Shown one piece after another: positions 8,999 to 17,178 of a DNA stretch of 64,000 nt; positions within the stretch are counted from its first letter, which is position 1; every line of letters starts with the position of its first letter. The DNA comes from Gammaproteobacteria bacterium. GTDB taxonomy: Bacteria; Pseudomonadota; Gammaproteobacteria; Burkholderiales; Burkholderiaceae_C. A model generated the notes under the pieces. The model ran no database searches and was not told the origin of the DNA. It saw nothing but the letters and a program-made list of their open reading frames with translations. Where the stretch lies: positions 62,001 through 126,000 of the forward strand of contig JAHJWB010000009.1 of assembly GCA_018828125.1 (NCBI GenBank), written 5' to 3'. A program made the translations under genes and the position numbers.

Positions 8999-9961
8999 AT
9001 GGACTTTCGCCTCTCCCCCTCCCTGCTCGCCTGGCTGCGCAGCTTTGATGCTGCCGCCCGCCACGGCAGCTTTACCAAGGCCGCAGCCGAGCTGTGCATC
9101 ACCCAGGGCGCCGTCAGCCAGCAGGTCAAGCAGCTGGAAGACTGGCTGCGCCGCCCCCTGTTCTTGCGCACCCCCCGCGCCCTGGTGCCCACCCCCGAGG
9201 GCAAATGGCTGGCCGTGGTGCTGCGCGAGAGCTTTGACGCCATCGAAAGCACCCTGGCCCAGATGCGCCAGCCGCCCGAGGCGGCCACCGCCACCCTGAG
9301 CTGTTCGCCCTCGTTTGCCATGAGCTGGCTCACCCCCCGGTTGGGCGACTTCTTTCGCCAGCACCCGCACACAGGCCTGCGCGTGTTTGGCGAGTTCCAC
9401 ACCCTGGACCGCACCCGCATGGTGCAGGGCGGCATCGAGGCCGCCGTGCGGTTCGATTTAGGCGGCTACCACGACCTGAACGCCACCGTGTTTCTGGACG
9501 AGTGGCTCATCCCCGTGGCCAGCCCCGAGTTCCTGGCCCGCCACCCGCCCATCACCCAGCCGCAAGACCTGCACGGCGACTGGCTGCTGCACGACGGCAG
9601 CGCCTGGGACGGCGCCGACACGTACGAAGAATGGCAACACTGGTTTGCACAGGTAGGCGCCACACCGCCACCCTGGGCAGGCGGCCAGCAGTTCAACCTG
9701 TCGCAACTGGCCCTGGGCGCTGCGCTGGCCGGCCAAGGCATTGCCATGGGCCGCGCGGCGCTGGTGCTGCAGGACGTGAAGGCCGGGCGCCTGGTGCCGC
9801 TGCTGGGGCGCAGCGTGTTGTCGCGGGCGGCGTATTCGTTTGTGACCACGACACACCCCAGCCCGGCGATGCAGCTGGTGCGGGATTGGTTGGGGGATGA
9901 GGCGCTGCGGTTTTGTGGGGAGCGGGGGCAGGTGCTTCCAGCGCCGCAGGATGCCAGGTAG
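8999..9961 (+). CDS. LysR-family regulator (DsdC/GcvA type)
   Basis: 320 residues. The N-terminal winged helix-turn-helix reads SFDAAARHGSFTKAAAELCITQGAVSQQVKQLED, cited here only in part: FTKAAAELCITQGAVSQQV. A LysR substrate-binding domain covers about residues 90-305 with the closing motif LALGAALAGQGIAMG. The ATG at 8999 begins MDFRLSPSLLAWL. Divergence from dsdA predicts that it controls that operon and itself, probably in response to a D-amino acid or amide. Confidence 0.88.
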   Translation: MDFRLSPSLLAWLRSFDAAARHGSFTKAAAELCITQGAVSQQVKQLEDWLRRPLFLRTPRALVPTPEGKWLAVVLRESFDAIESTLAQMRQPPEAATATLSCSPSFAMSWLTPRLGDFFRQHPHTGLRVFGEFHTLDRTRMVQGGIEAAVRFDLGGYHDLNATVFLDEWLIPVASPEFLARHPPITQPQDLHGDWLLHDGSAWDGADTYEEWQHWFAQVGATPPPWAGGQQFNLSQLALGAALAGQGIAMGRAALVLQDVKAGRLVPLLGRSVLSRAAYSFVTTTHPSPAMQLVRDWLGDEALRFCGERGQVLPAPQDAR

Positions 9962-10065
9962 CTGGGTAGGTCAGGTAGCAACGCCCAACCGGCGCACTAC
10001 CCAGCAACTAGGTGTCAGGTTGTACCCAGCGAGTCACCGTGAATACTACGACTAAATATTCGGTG

Positions 10066-10117
10066 TTTTTGGCCTCTAACGCTTATTGAGCAAGCGCTAG
10101 CAGCTATTATTTTTTGA
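10066..10117 (-). repeat. Dispersed palindromic repeat, copy 1
   Basis: Reads GGCCTCTAACGCTTATTG then AGCAAGCGCTAGCAGCTATT. It is the reverse orientation of the other copies near 18.4, 20.2, 34.8 and 43.9 kb. The core forms a stem of CGCTT with AAGCG. It lies in the 298-base gap between the LysR gene and the c-di-GMP gene. I see nothing else in that gap. Confidence 0.8.
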
Positions 10118-10259
10118 CCGATTCTTGGCTGTTCCCTGCCAAGGAATCCTGAGACAACTGGCCCTGTAACGCGGTCCGCTCACTCACTGGTCATCCTCGC
10201 GTGGGCCGCTAACCGCTCGTCGCTTTCCACGGGCTGGTGGCGGCCAGGCGATGGTAGCC

Positions 10260-13200
10260 TTACAAGGCAGTCGCCCCGGCCCTGGTCGCAATACCTGTCA
10301 AGCGGTCGATGGGCTCGGGGCGGTGCTCTAGGTATCCCTGCGCATAGTCCACCCCCATCTCCTTGAGGCGCTCCAGCACTTCTGGGCTTTCTACAAACTC
10401 TGCCACTGTTTCCAATCCCATCAGTCTGGCGACATCGGCAAAGCAGCGAACCGCCGCTTCGTCCAGTGGATTGCTCAGGAGGGTTCGAATGAACTGCCCG
10501 TCAATCTTGAGGTAGTCAACGGGCAGGGCTTTGAGATACCCGAACGACGATGCGCCAGCACCGAAGTCGTCCAGCGCGACTTTCACGCCGACTGCGCGAA
10601 CATGGCCGATGAAGATTGCCGCATCTGCAAGGTTTGTGACGGCGGCTGTTTCGGTGATCTCCAGGCAGAGCCTGGAACACGTTGCAGCACCTGCTGCGGC
10701 GAACAGTGCGAGCGCCCATGCGTGAAAGGCCCTGTCGCCCACGGACTGGCCCGAGAGATTGACGCTGAGGCTGTCGATAGCGTCGGGCTCGTCCAAGCAT
10801 TGCAGCCACCGGACCGCGTTTTGTAGGACCCAGCGGTCGATGCGCGACGCCAGATGAAAGCGCTCGGCGGCAGGTAGAAACACTCCGGGCTGCACCAAGG
10901 ATCCATCGTCGTTTCTCAAGCGCAGCAGAACTTCGGCATGAATGCCCAGCGCTTGATCCCTCAGGCAATGGATGCGCTGCGCAAACAACACAAAGCAATC
11001 GTGGTCCAGCGCGTGCTGGATCCGGGTCGTCCACTGCATCTCATGGTTTCTTTCGCGCATGGTTACGTCGGTTTCAAACCACGCATGGACGCGATTCCTG
11101 CCAGCCTCCTTGGCTGCGTAGCACGAGGCATCGGCAGCCTGCTGGATGGCTGCGGCATTGGCCCAACGCTTGTCCAGCGGAACGAGGCCAATGCTGGTAC
11201 CGATCCGAAAGCGTCGCTCCCCATGTATGAATCGAAAATCGTTCATGCGGTCACAGATCTTCTGGGCAACTCGGCTCGCCTGTTCCATGGTGCAGTGTTC
11301 AAGGATGATGGCGAATTCGTCACCCCCCAGGCGAGCAAGGGTGTCGAGCGTACGGATCGAGTCCCCCAGCAGCTTGCTGACCTGCTGCAACAACTGGTCC
11401 CCGATGGCGTGACCACACGCATCGTTGACCAGCTTGAATTGGTCCAGATCGATATAGAGCAGCGCATGGTTGCTGTCGTTCTCCTGCGCATGGCGCAGTG
11501 TTCGGAGCAATCGTGACTCGAACTCCGCGCGGTTTACAAGGCCGGTCAGCGAGTCGTGCGTGGCGCGATAGGTCATCTCGCCACTGAGCCTGCGCTGCTC
11601 GCTGACATCATGGAAGACGAGGACGACGCCGAGCATTTCGCCCTGCGGACTGCGAATGGGGGCCGCTGAGTCCTGGATGCCGTATTCAGTGCCGTCTCGC
11701 GCAATGAGCAAGGTTTTGGGGGCCAGGCCCACCGTCTTGCCTTCAGCCAAACAAGCGGCAACCGGGTCGGGTGCAGGCTCGCGCGTTTCTTCGTTGATGA
11801 TGTGAAAAACCTGCAGCAGGGGACGCCCAATCGATTCCGAAGATAGCCACCCTGTCATTCGCTCGGCCACCGGGTTGAGCCAGCTGACCAGCCCATCGGC
11901 ATTGGTGGTGATGACGGCGTCCCCAATCGACTGGAGTGTGACCCTCATCAGTTCGTGCTGCTGAGCCAGTTCGGCGCTGAGCCGCAGCATGGCATCGTCA
12001 CGGCGTTTTCTCTCGGAAATGTCGACGTGAATACCAAACACCCACTCGGGCTTGCCGTCGGCGGTGCGTGTGATGAGCCGCCCCCGGTCCTCGACCCAGA
12101 TCCAGGAGCCGTCGCGATGGCGCAGGCGCAGCTCGGACACATAGGCATCGCTGCGGCCCGCAAAATGCTCGCGCAGCAACTGCTGGGTCTGGGGCAGTTC
12201 GTCCGGGTGGGCGATGTCCGCGCGGTACTGGTTCGTTATTTCGCCCAGTTCTTCGACGGTCCAGCCGATGATCTCTGCCCAGCGGGGGTTGACGATCACC
12301 TCGCCGGTTCGGACGTTCCATTCCCAGGTGCCTGCGTTGGTGCCCTCTATCAGGTTGCGCAAGCGCTCGTGTTCCCTTTGGAGCTCGCGTTCTGCACGCC
12401 TGCGAAGGGTCACATCCTCGACCACAGCCAAGCTGCGCATAGGCAGGCCTTGACCGTCTCGCTCCAGAATGGCTGATAGCAGCACATCGATGATCTCTCC
12501 GTGGCTCGTGACCATTTGATAGGGCACTGCATCACATCGGCCCTTAGCGAAAAAGGTCGGAAGTACTTCTTCTTTGGCGCGTCTACGGGATTCGTCGGTG
12601 AGGAAGTCTGAAGACAGTCTGCCGATGACGTTGTCCCGACGGTATCCAAGGCAAGCGAGCCACGCATCGCTCACATGCAGAATTCGGCCCTGGGCATCAA
12701 TCGAGTGCAGCATGGCGGGCGTGGTCTCGTACATCGCCTGCAGTCGGCCTTGGGCAACCACTAGCGCCAGTTCTTGCTCTCGCCGCTGCGTGATTTCCTG
12801 AAGCGTGCCGCGCAGGCCACTGATGCTCCCTGACGCATCGCGCACAGCCTCGCCGCGCGCCTCCACCCAGCCTGGGTGGCCGTCCGGTCGTCGGTACCGC
12901 AGGTCCAGGGTGTAGTCCTCGCCGGTATGCAGCGCATTGGATACCCGCTCCGCGAGCCTGGCATAGTCTTCTGGCTGGTAAATGCGAGATTGCTCTTCAA
13001 AACTGGGGGCAGGCGCCTGCGGGTCGCCGCCGAGCATCGAGTACATCTGGGGAGACCAAGTAACGACATCCCCCTCGACTTGCCAGCTCCAACTGCCCGT
13101 TTGGCCGAGCCTCTGGGCTTCTTCCAGCGCCAACTGCGTTGTCTTAAGTGCCGTAACGTCACTGACATTGACGAAGAAGCCCAGTACCTCGCTGCCTGCG

Positions 13201-13892
13201 ATATCGGGGACGTAGTGCGCCAGGATGTGCCGGCGACTTCCATCAAAGTTGGTCACTGCACGTTCGAAATTCTGTTCGTGTCCTGCCAGCGCAGCGTGGG
13301 CATATTCCTCGTTCCATTCAACGATGCGTTCACCCAGCAGCTCTTCGCGCGACATGCCGATCAACTCGTGCGGCTGCCTGCCGAACCATTGCGCGTAGGC
13401 ATGGTTGGCAAAGCGGCATCGCCGATCCTTACCCCAGTAAGCCACCATGCCTGGGATCGCGTCAGTGATGGCGCGAATAAAGCGCTGGCTTTCGCCGAGC
13501 GCCAAGCCCGCCGACTCCGCCAGGTTGCGCTGTTCAATCAGTTCAGCCTCGAAGCGGTGGCGCTCGTGGGTGGAAACAAGGCTCCAAAAATAGGCGGGAA
13601 CGCCCTGGTATTCCCCCCGGCGACTATTGAGTAGCACAGGCACCCGGGCTCTGTCGCAACCGCTGACTTGCAAATGGATCTCGCTGATCTGCCCATCCCG
13701 CAGCAACGTGGGCCAAATATGGGTCTGCAGAAAAATGCGGCTGGCTGGCGGCAGCAGTTCCTCAAACAATGCCCCGATACGATTCTCTCGTTCCCCCCCC
13801 GCAAGAGCGAGAAGGGCAGCATTGACGTCGAGCAGGAGGCCCGCTTCGTTCGTGACAACCACCGCGCAGGGCAATTGGTCCAGCAGATTCAT
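10260..13892 (-). CDS. Multi-PAS GGDEF-EAL cyclic-di-GMP protein with RsbP-like PAS
   Basis: 1210 residues without membrane segments. Six PAS domains can be traced at about 1-120, 135-250, 255-370, 380-500, 505-635 and 645-770. They are followed by GGDEF (775-940; intact LARLGGDEFAIIL with inhibitory-site RTLD before it) and EAL (950-1200). The EAL domain keeps the metal and catalytic residues: E in HAEVLLRL, NLS, EITET, DDFGAG, KIDG and QGY. The first PAS (WPTLLRDGQISEIHLQV, then VPVLLNSRRGEY) resembles the PAS of Bacillus RsbP. It starts 21 bases after the RsbQ-like gene, so the two form an operon. It could make or degrade c-di-GMP; both sites look usable. Confidence 0.9.
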   Translation of the reverse strand: MNLLDQLPCAVVVTNEAGLLLDVNAALLALAGGERENRIGALFEELLPPASRIFLQTHIWPTLLRDGQISEIHLQVSGCDRARVPVLLNSRRGEYQGVPAYFWSLVSTHERHRFEAELIEQRNLAESAGLALGESQRFIRAITDAIPGMVAYWGKDRRCRFANHAYAQWFGRQPHELIGMSREELLGERIVEWNEEYAHAALAGHEQNFERAVTNFDGSRRHILAHYVPDIAGSEVLGFFVNVSDVTALKTTQLALEEAQRLGQTGSWSWQVEGDVVTWSPQMYSMLGGDPQAPAPSFEEQSRIYQPEDYARLAERVSNALHTGEDYTLDLRYRRPDGHPGWVEARGEAVRDASGSISGLRGTLQEITQRREQELALVVAQGRLQAMYETTPAMLHSIDAQGRILHVSDAWLACLGYRRDNVIGRLSSDFLTDESRRRAKEEVLPTFFAKGRCDAVPYQMVTSHGEIIDVLLSAILERDGQGLPMRSLAVVEDVTLRRRAERELQREHERLRNLIEGTNAGTWEWNVRTGEVIVNPRWAEIIGWTVEELGEITNQYRADIAHPDELPQTQQLLREHFAGRSDAYVSELRLRHRDGSWIWVEDRGRLITRTADGKPEWVFGIHVDISERKRRDDAMLRLSAELAQQHELMRVTLQSIGDAVITTNADGLVSWLNPVAERMTGWLSSESIGRPLLQVFHIINEETREPAPDPVAACLAEGKTVGLAPKTLLIARDGTEYGIQDSAAPIRSPQGEMLGVVLVFHDVSEQRRLSGEMTYRATHDSLTGLVNRAEFESRLLRTLRHAQENDSNHALLYIDLDQFKLVNDACGHAIGDQLLQQVSKLLGDSIRTLDTLARLGGDEFAIILEHCTMEQASRVAQKICDRMNDFRFIHGERRFRIGTSIGLVPLDKRWANAAAIQQAADASCYAAKEAGRNRVHAWFETDVTMRERNHEMQWTTRIQHALDHDCFVLFAQRIHCLRDQALGIHAEVLLRLRNDDGSLVQPGVFLPAAERFHLASRIDRWVLQNAVRWLQCLDEPDAIDSLSVNLSGQSVGDRAFHAWALALFAAAGAATCSRLCLEITETAAVTNLADAAIFIGHVRAVGVKVALDDFGAGASSFGYLKALPVDYLKIDGQFIRTLLSNPLDEAAVRCFADVARLMGLETVAEFVESPEVLERLKEMGVDYAQGYLEHRPEPIDRLTGIATRAGATAL

Positions 13893-13913
13893 GAAAAGGG
13901 CCTTGCCTTTGCG

Positions 13914-14732
13914 TCAAGCAGCGACGGCAGCGTGATCAAGGTAGTCACGCATGGCGTTGATCACGAGGGATGGGTTGCTCATGTGCGCGCAATGGCCGGC
14001 AACGTCGAGCACTTGCAGCGTGCTGTCCGGCAGGTGGGCATGCAGATACTCCCCGACGGAGAGGGGCGCCAGAGTGTCGCTGCGGTGTTGCAATAGCAGT
14101 GATGGCCGCGAGACCTTGGCCAGGTCAGCCCGGTTGTCCGCGAAGAATGTGGCCCTGGCGAACACCTTTGCAACTGCCGGGTCCGTCGAGCAAAAACTGT
14201 CTGTCAGCGTGCTAGCGACGTCGCCGGCTCCTGCATTCCCCGCAACCACCGGCGCCAAGTAGTTGGCCCATCCCATGTAGTTCTGATCCATCAGCGCCAG
14301 CAGACCTTCCAGGTCGTCGCGCTCGAAGCCCCCCGCGTAGCCGGGCGGGTCATTCAGGAAGCATGGAGACGGGCCCAGCAAAATCAGCCGGTCAAACAGC
14401 GAAGGCCGCTCGATGGACGCGAGCATGCCGATGCTGCAGCTGACCGAATGACCCACAAAGGTCACTCCCTCGTCCAGACCAAGGGCATCACACACTTCCA
14501 GGACATCCAGCGCGTAGCCCCGAAGATCGGCATACCGCAACCGGTCAAACGCCGCGCGGTCCGAGCCGCCGCTGCCCACATAGTCGAACAGCACTTGGCG
14601 GTGCGTAGCTCTGAACGCAGGTGTAATCAAGCTCCACATATCTTGATTGCACCCAAAGCCGTGCGCGTACATCATCACGGGGCCTTCGTCGCCCAGAACT
14701 TTGACATTGTTTCGTTTCAAAACGCTGCTCAT
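13914..14732 (-). CDS. RsbQ-family alpha/beta hydrolase
   Basis: 272 residues. The start RNNVKVLGDEGPVMMYAHGFGCNQDMW is typical of RsbQ and KAI2/D14-type hydrolases (cited in part: MMYAHGFGCNQDMW). The catalytic triad is visible as Ser in GHSVSCSIG (near residue 96), Asp in QHRSDTLAP and His in VAGHCAHMSNP. In Bacillus, RsbQ is needed for PAS-protein RsbP to sense energy stress, probably by supplying a small ligand. Here the neighbour is a PAS-GGDEF-EAL protein. GAGGAAA precedes ATG. Two palindromes lie in its 5' region. Confidence 0.85.
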   Translation of the reverse strand: MSSVLKRNNVKVLGDEGPVMMYAHGFGCNQDMWSLITPAFRATHRQVLFDYVGSGGSDRAAFDRLRYADLRGYALDVLEVCDALGLDEGVTFVGHSVSCSIGMLASIERPSLFDRLILLGPSPCFLNDPPGYAGGFERDDLEGLLALMDQNYMGWANYLAPVVAGNAGAGDVASTLTDSFCSTDPAVAKVFARATFFADNRADLAKVSRPSLLLQHRSDTLAPLSVGEYLHAHLPDSTLQVLDVAGHCAHMSNPSLVINAMRDYLDHAAVAA

Positions 14733-14749
14733 GGCGCATTTCCTCGGGT

Positions 14750-14791
14750 TGATACGGTATCAGGGCAAACCGGTTCCTACCATTTCGTAGG
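14750..14791. promoter_or_regulatory. Two palindromes upstream of the RsbQ-like gene
   Basis: TGATAC-G-GTATCA (14750-14762) and CCTAC-CATTTC-GTAGG (14776-14791) lie 18-59 bases before the start codon. Both are perfect inverted repeats and are operator candidates. A third, TCTCAC-TAGT-GTGAGA (14910-14925), lies further upstream. No binding protein can be named. Confidence 0.4.
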
Positions 14792-14954
14792 TTGCCATGC
14801 ACTATAGCGACGCAGGCGCTGATTGGCCGGGTGAGATGGGCGGTGGTGCGGCCAAACCCCGCGGTTGACAATAGTTTGCAGTTCGCCCGTGAATCCGGGT
14901 GCAACGCCATCTCACTAGTGTGAGACGGGCAAGATCACGCCGTCATAGCTAAGA

Positions 14955-15122
14955 GTGGCGGCCGGTATCTCGGGTGCGATCCAGCACTTGGCCGACATGA
15001 AAGACTCCAAGGTGATCGTAGCGATCAACAAGGCCACAGAGACGCCGATCTGCGGCGTGGCCGCCTATGGGTTGGACGCTGACCTTTTCTCCGTTGTGCC
15101 AGAACTGGTCTCAGCGCCCTGA
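14955..15122 (+). pseudogene. C-terminal remnant of electron transfer flavoprotein alpha subunit
   Basis: The frame reads [20 protein letters not shown], then [21 protein letters not shown], ending LFSVVPELV and a stop. This is the FAD-binding C-terminal part of EtfA ([16 protein letters not shown]..., INKD...ADYGLVGDLF). Only about 55 codons remain. An in-frame stop lies just upstream (14946-14948), and no etfB or start is present. It is a dead fragment, probably left by a rearrangement involving an intact etfBA elsewhere. Confidence 0.8.
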
Positions 15123-15380
15123 TACAGCCCAGTGCATCTGCTGGTAAAAGCCTGAAGGTATCGCTTGCAATGCCTTTTCTATCGGACCAGCGTCGGGCAA
15201 TGACTGCTGTGAGCCACATAGCGTCAGTTCGTCAATCCGAGACCGGTGGCCGCAGTCGCTGCATTGCCACCGTTCCGGGCAGTCCCGGTGTCTAAGACAT
15301 CAAAAGCCAAGGAACAGTGGCAGAGACTGGACTGACTTACCGCGGCCATACCTACTACTTTCCGCTAGGCTGTGACGAAA
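15123..15380. other. Non-coding stretch without recognised features
   Basis: 258 bases between the etfA remnant and the hipBA control region. Short ORFs on both strands have no ribosome site and no recognisable protein. It may contain further decayed DNA from the same event that left the etfA fragment. I see nothing that can be named. Confidence 0.5.
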
Positions 15381-15420
15381 ATCTCGCAGCGAGATAAATA
15401 CTATGATCTTTTTTAGTATT
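15381..15420. promoter_or_regulatory. hipBA operator/promoter candidate
   Basis: Two inverted repeats precede hipB: ATCTCG-CAG-CGAGAT (15381-15395) and AATACT-N12-AGTATT (15397-15420). The second is in strongly A/T-rich DNA that also looks like a promoter. HipB proteins bind paired palindromes upstream of their own operon, so autoregulation is expected. Confidence 0.55.
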
Positions 15421-15438
15421 AAGAGTATAAATATCATC

Positions 15439-15741
15439 ATGTCTACCGACCTCATCTCCACCCTTGCCGCCGCCCGCAAAGCCCACCAGATGACCCAGGC
15501 CCAGCTTGCCGAAAGCGCGGGCCTCAGCCGCATGACGGTGCAGCGCACCGAAGGCGGCGACCTGGACCCGCGCTACTCCACCCTGGCCGAGATGGCGCGG
15601 GTGCTGGGCATGGACATCATTGCCGTGCCCAGCAGCCTGCGGCCCAGCCTGGAGGCGTTCATTCAGGCGGGGGGCAAGTTTCTGGGCCAGCCGGAGGGTG
15701 TGGATGCGCCGCCCTCCGTGGTGGACGGTCTGCGCCGCTAA
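15439..15741 (+). CDS. hipB: HipB-type XRE antitoxin
   Basis: About 100 residues with an XRE helix-turn-helix (TQAQLAESAGLSRMTVQRTE) and a tail ending PSVVDGLRR. The start MSTDLIST is preferred; an in-frame ATG 12 codons upstream lies inside the operator-like DNA. It precedes hipA by 15 bases. As in other HipB proteins it should neutralise the HipA kinase and repress the operon. Confidence 0.85.
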   Translation: MSTDLISTLAAARKAHQMTQAQLAESAGLSRMTVQRTEGGDLDPRYSTLAEMARVLGMDIIAVPSSLRPSLEAFIQAGGKFLGQPEGVDAPPSVVDGLRR

Positions 15742-15756
15742 CGGTAGCAACACTCC

Positions 15757-17088
15757 ATGAGCACCTCGATCCGCTACCTGCGCCTGTACCTGCACCGCCC
15801 GGCGAAGGCGGACGGGGCGGCGGGCGGTCGCGAAGCCATTGGCTACCTCTCGCAGTACGGCGACATCCTGCGCGTGTCGTTTGACGAAAGCTACATCCGC
15901 AACCCGCAGCGCCCCACCCTCTCACTCAGCTTTCAGGGTGCGGACGAGGCCGCGACGCAGCAGATCCTCGCGTCGGCGCGGGATGCGCGGCTGGTGCGCA
16001 CTGATGGGCGCTGGCCGGTGTACTTTCAGAACCTGCTGCCCGAGGGCCACAACCGCGAGCGGCTTGCGCGCGAGCGTGGCTGCAGCCCCGATGACGAGTT
16101 CGAGCTGCTGGCCGCCGCAGGCCACGACCTGATGGGCGCGCTGGAGGTGGAGCCCATGCCCGCGCAAGACGGCATTCCGGACGTGGTGCGGCACTGGCAC
16201 ACCACGCAGGGGCTCGATGTGCTGGAGCCGGGGTTTGTCGAGTTCCCGGTGGAAGACGCTGCATCGCTGCCCGGCGTGGTGACCAAGTTCAGCGCAGTGC
16301 AGGACGGCCGCCGTTACACAGTGCACCGCCAGGGCGCGGCGGGCAGCGTGATCTTGAAACTGCCCACCACCGCCCACCCCGACCTCGTGGCCAACGAGTA
16401 CACGGGCTACCAGTTGTGCCGGGCGCTGGGCCTGCACTGCGCTGACGTAAGCGTCATCACCCGCGCCGAGGCCGAGCTGCCCGATGCCGTGCCCTTCAAC
16501 GAAATTCTGGCCGTGCAGCGTTTTGACCACCTGCCCGGCGGCGCCCGCGTGCACATGGAAGAGTTCAACCAGGTTCTGGGCTACACCCCACGCCAAAAAT
16601 ACGGCAAGACCCATGGCAAGGGTGTGCTGCACGACTGGGCCACCATGTTGCGCGTGCTCAACCGTCTGAGCCGCCAGCCTGTGCAGGACACGCGCGAGTT
16701 TCTGGCGCGCATGGTGGCCTTCATCCTGATGGGCAACACCGACGCACACCTGAAAAACTGGGCCCTGGTCTACCCCGATGGCCGCGTGCCGCAGTTGGCG
16801 CCGGTGTACGACCCGGTGTGTGTGGCTGCGTTTTTTGAGGGCGTGCCCGACAGCCAGTACGCCGTGAACCGGGCCATCGACAAAACCTTGTTGGCGCTGA
16901 CCTGGGACGACCTGGAAGGCCTGATGAAAACCGCCGGGCTGTTGCGCGTGCCGCGGCACCTGGCGCTGCTGCGGGGGGTTGTCAGGCAGGCGCAGGCGGA
17001 CTGGCCTGCGCTGCTGCAGGATGCGCCGCAATCCGTGCGAGCCGTGGTGACCCAAAGGCTTGGCGGGGCGGTTGCTCTGGGGCGCTGA
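15757..17088 (+). CDS. hipA: HipA-type serine/threonine kinase toxin
   Basis: 443 residues. N-subdomain 1 (Couple_hipA) covers about 1-115 with VYFQNLLPEGHNRERLA. The ATP-binding lysine is in GSVILKLPTTAHP, the catalytic loop is MGNTDAHLKNWALVY and the metal-binding Asp is in APVYDPV. HipA kinases phosphorylate glutamyl-tRNA synthetase or other targets, which halts growth. The P-loop region reads PGVVTKFSA, a variant of the usual GVQxKxSA. All key residues appear present, so the toxin is probably active. Confidence 0.88.
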   Translation: MSTSIRYLRLYLHRPAKADGAAGGREAIGYLSQYGDILRVSFDESYIRNPQRPTLSLSFQGADEAATQQILASARDARLVRTDGRWPVYFQNLLPEGHNRERLARERGCSPDDEFELLAAAGHDLMGALEVEPMPAQDGIPDVVRHWHTTQGLDVLEPGFVEFPVEDAASLPGVVTKFSAVQDGRRYTVHRQGAAGSVILKLPTTAHPDLVANEYTGYQLCRALGLHCADVSVITRAEAELPDAVPFNEILAVQRFDHLPGGARVHMEEFNQVLGYTPRQKYGKTHGKGVLHDWATMLRVLNRLSRQPVQDTREFLARMVAFILMGNTDAHLKNWALVYPDGRVPQLAPVYDPVCVAAFFEGVPDSQYAVNRAIDKTLLALTWDDLEGLMKTAGLLRVPRHLALLRGVVRQAQADWPALLQDAPQSVRAVVTQRLGGAVALGR

Positions 17089-17178
17089 AACGCTGAGGAT
17101 GTTGGGAACCCCGACGCTGCCTGCGTTCGGATCTCTTTGTGGGCGTGAAGGGCTTCTTACATCTCGATAAGATGCGCC

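Noticed and set aside
14865-14895. TTGACA as a promoter for the etfA remnant
   Set aside because: No -10 element at proper spacing, and the downstream gene is dead.
15922-17055. 377-codon leftward ORF
   Set aside because: Antisense to hipA, which has all kinase motifs.
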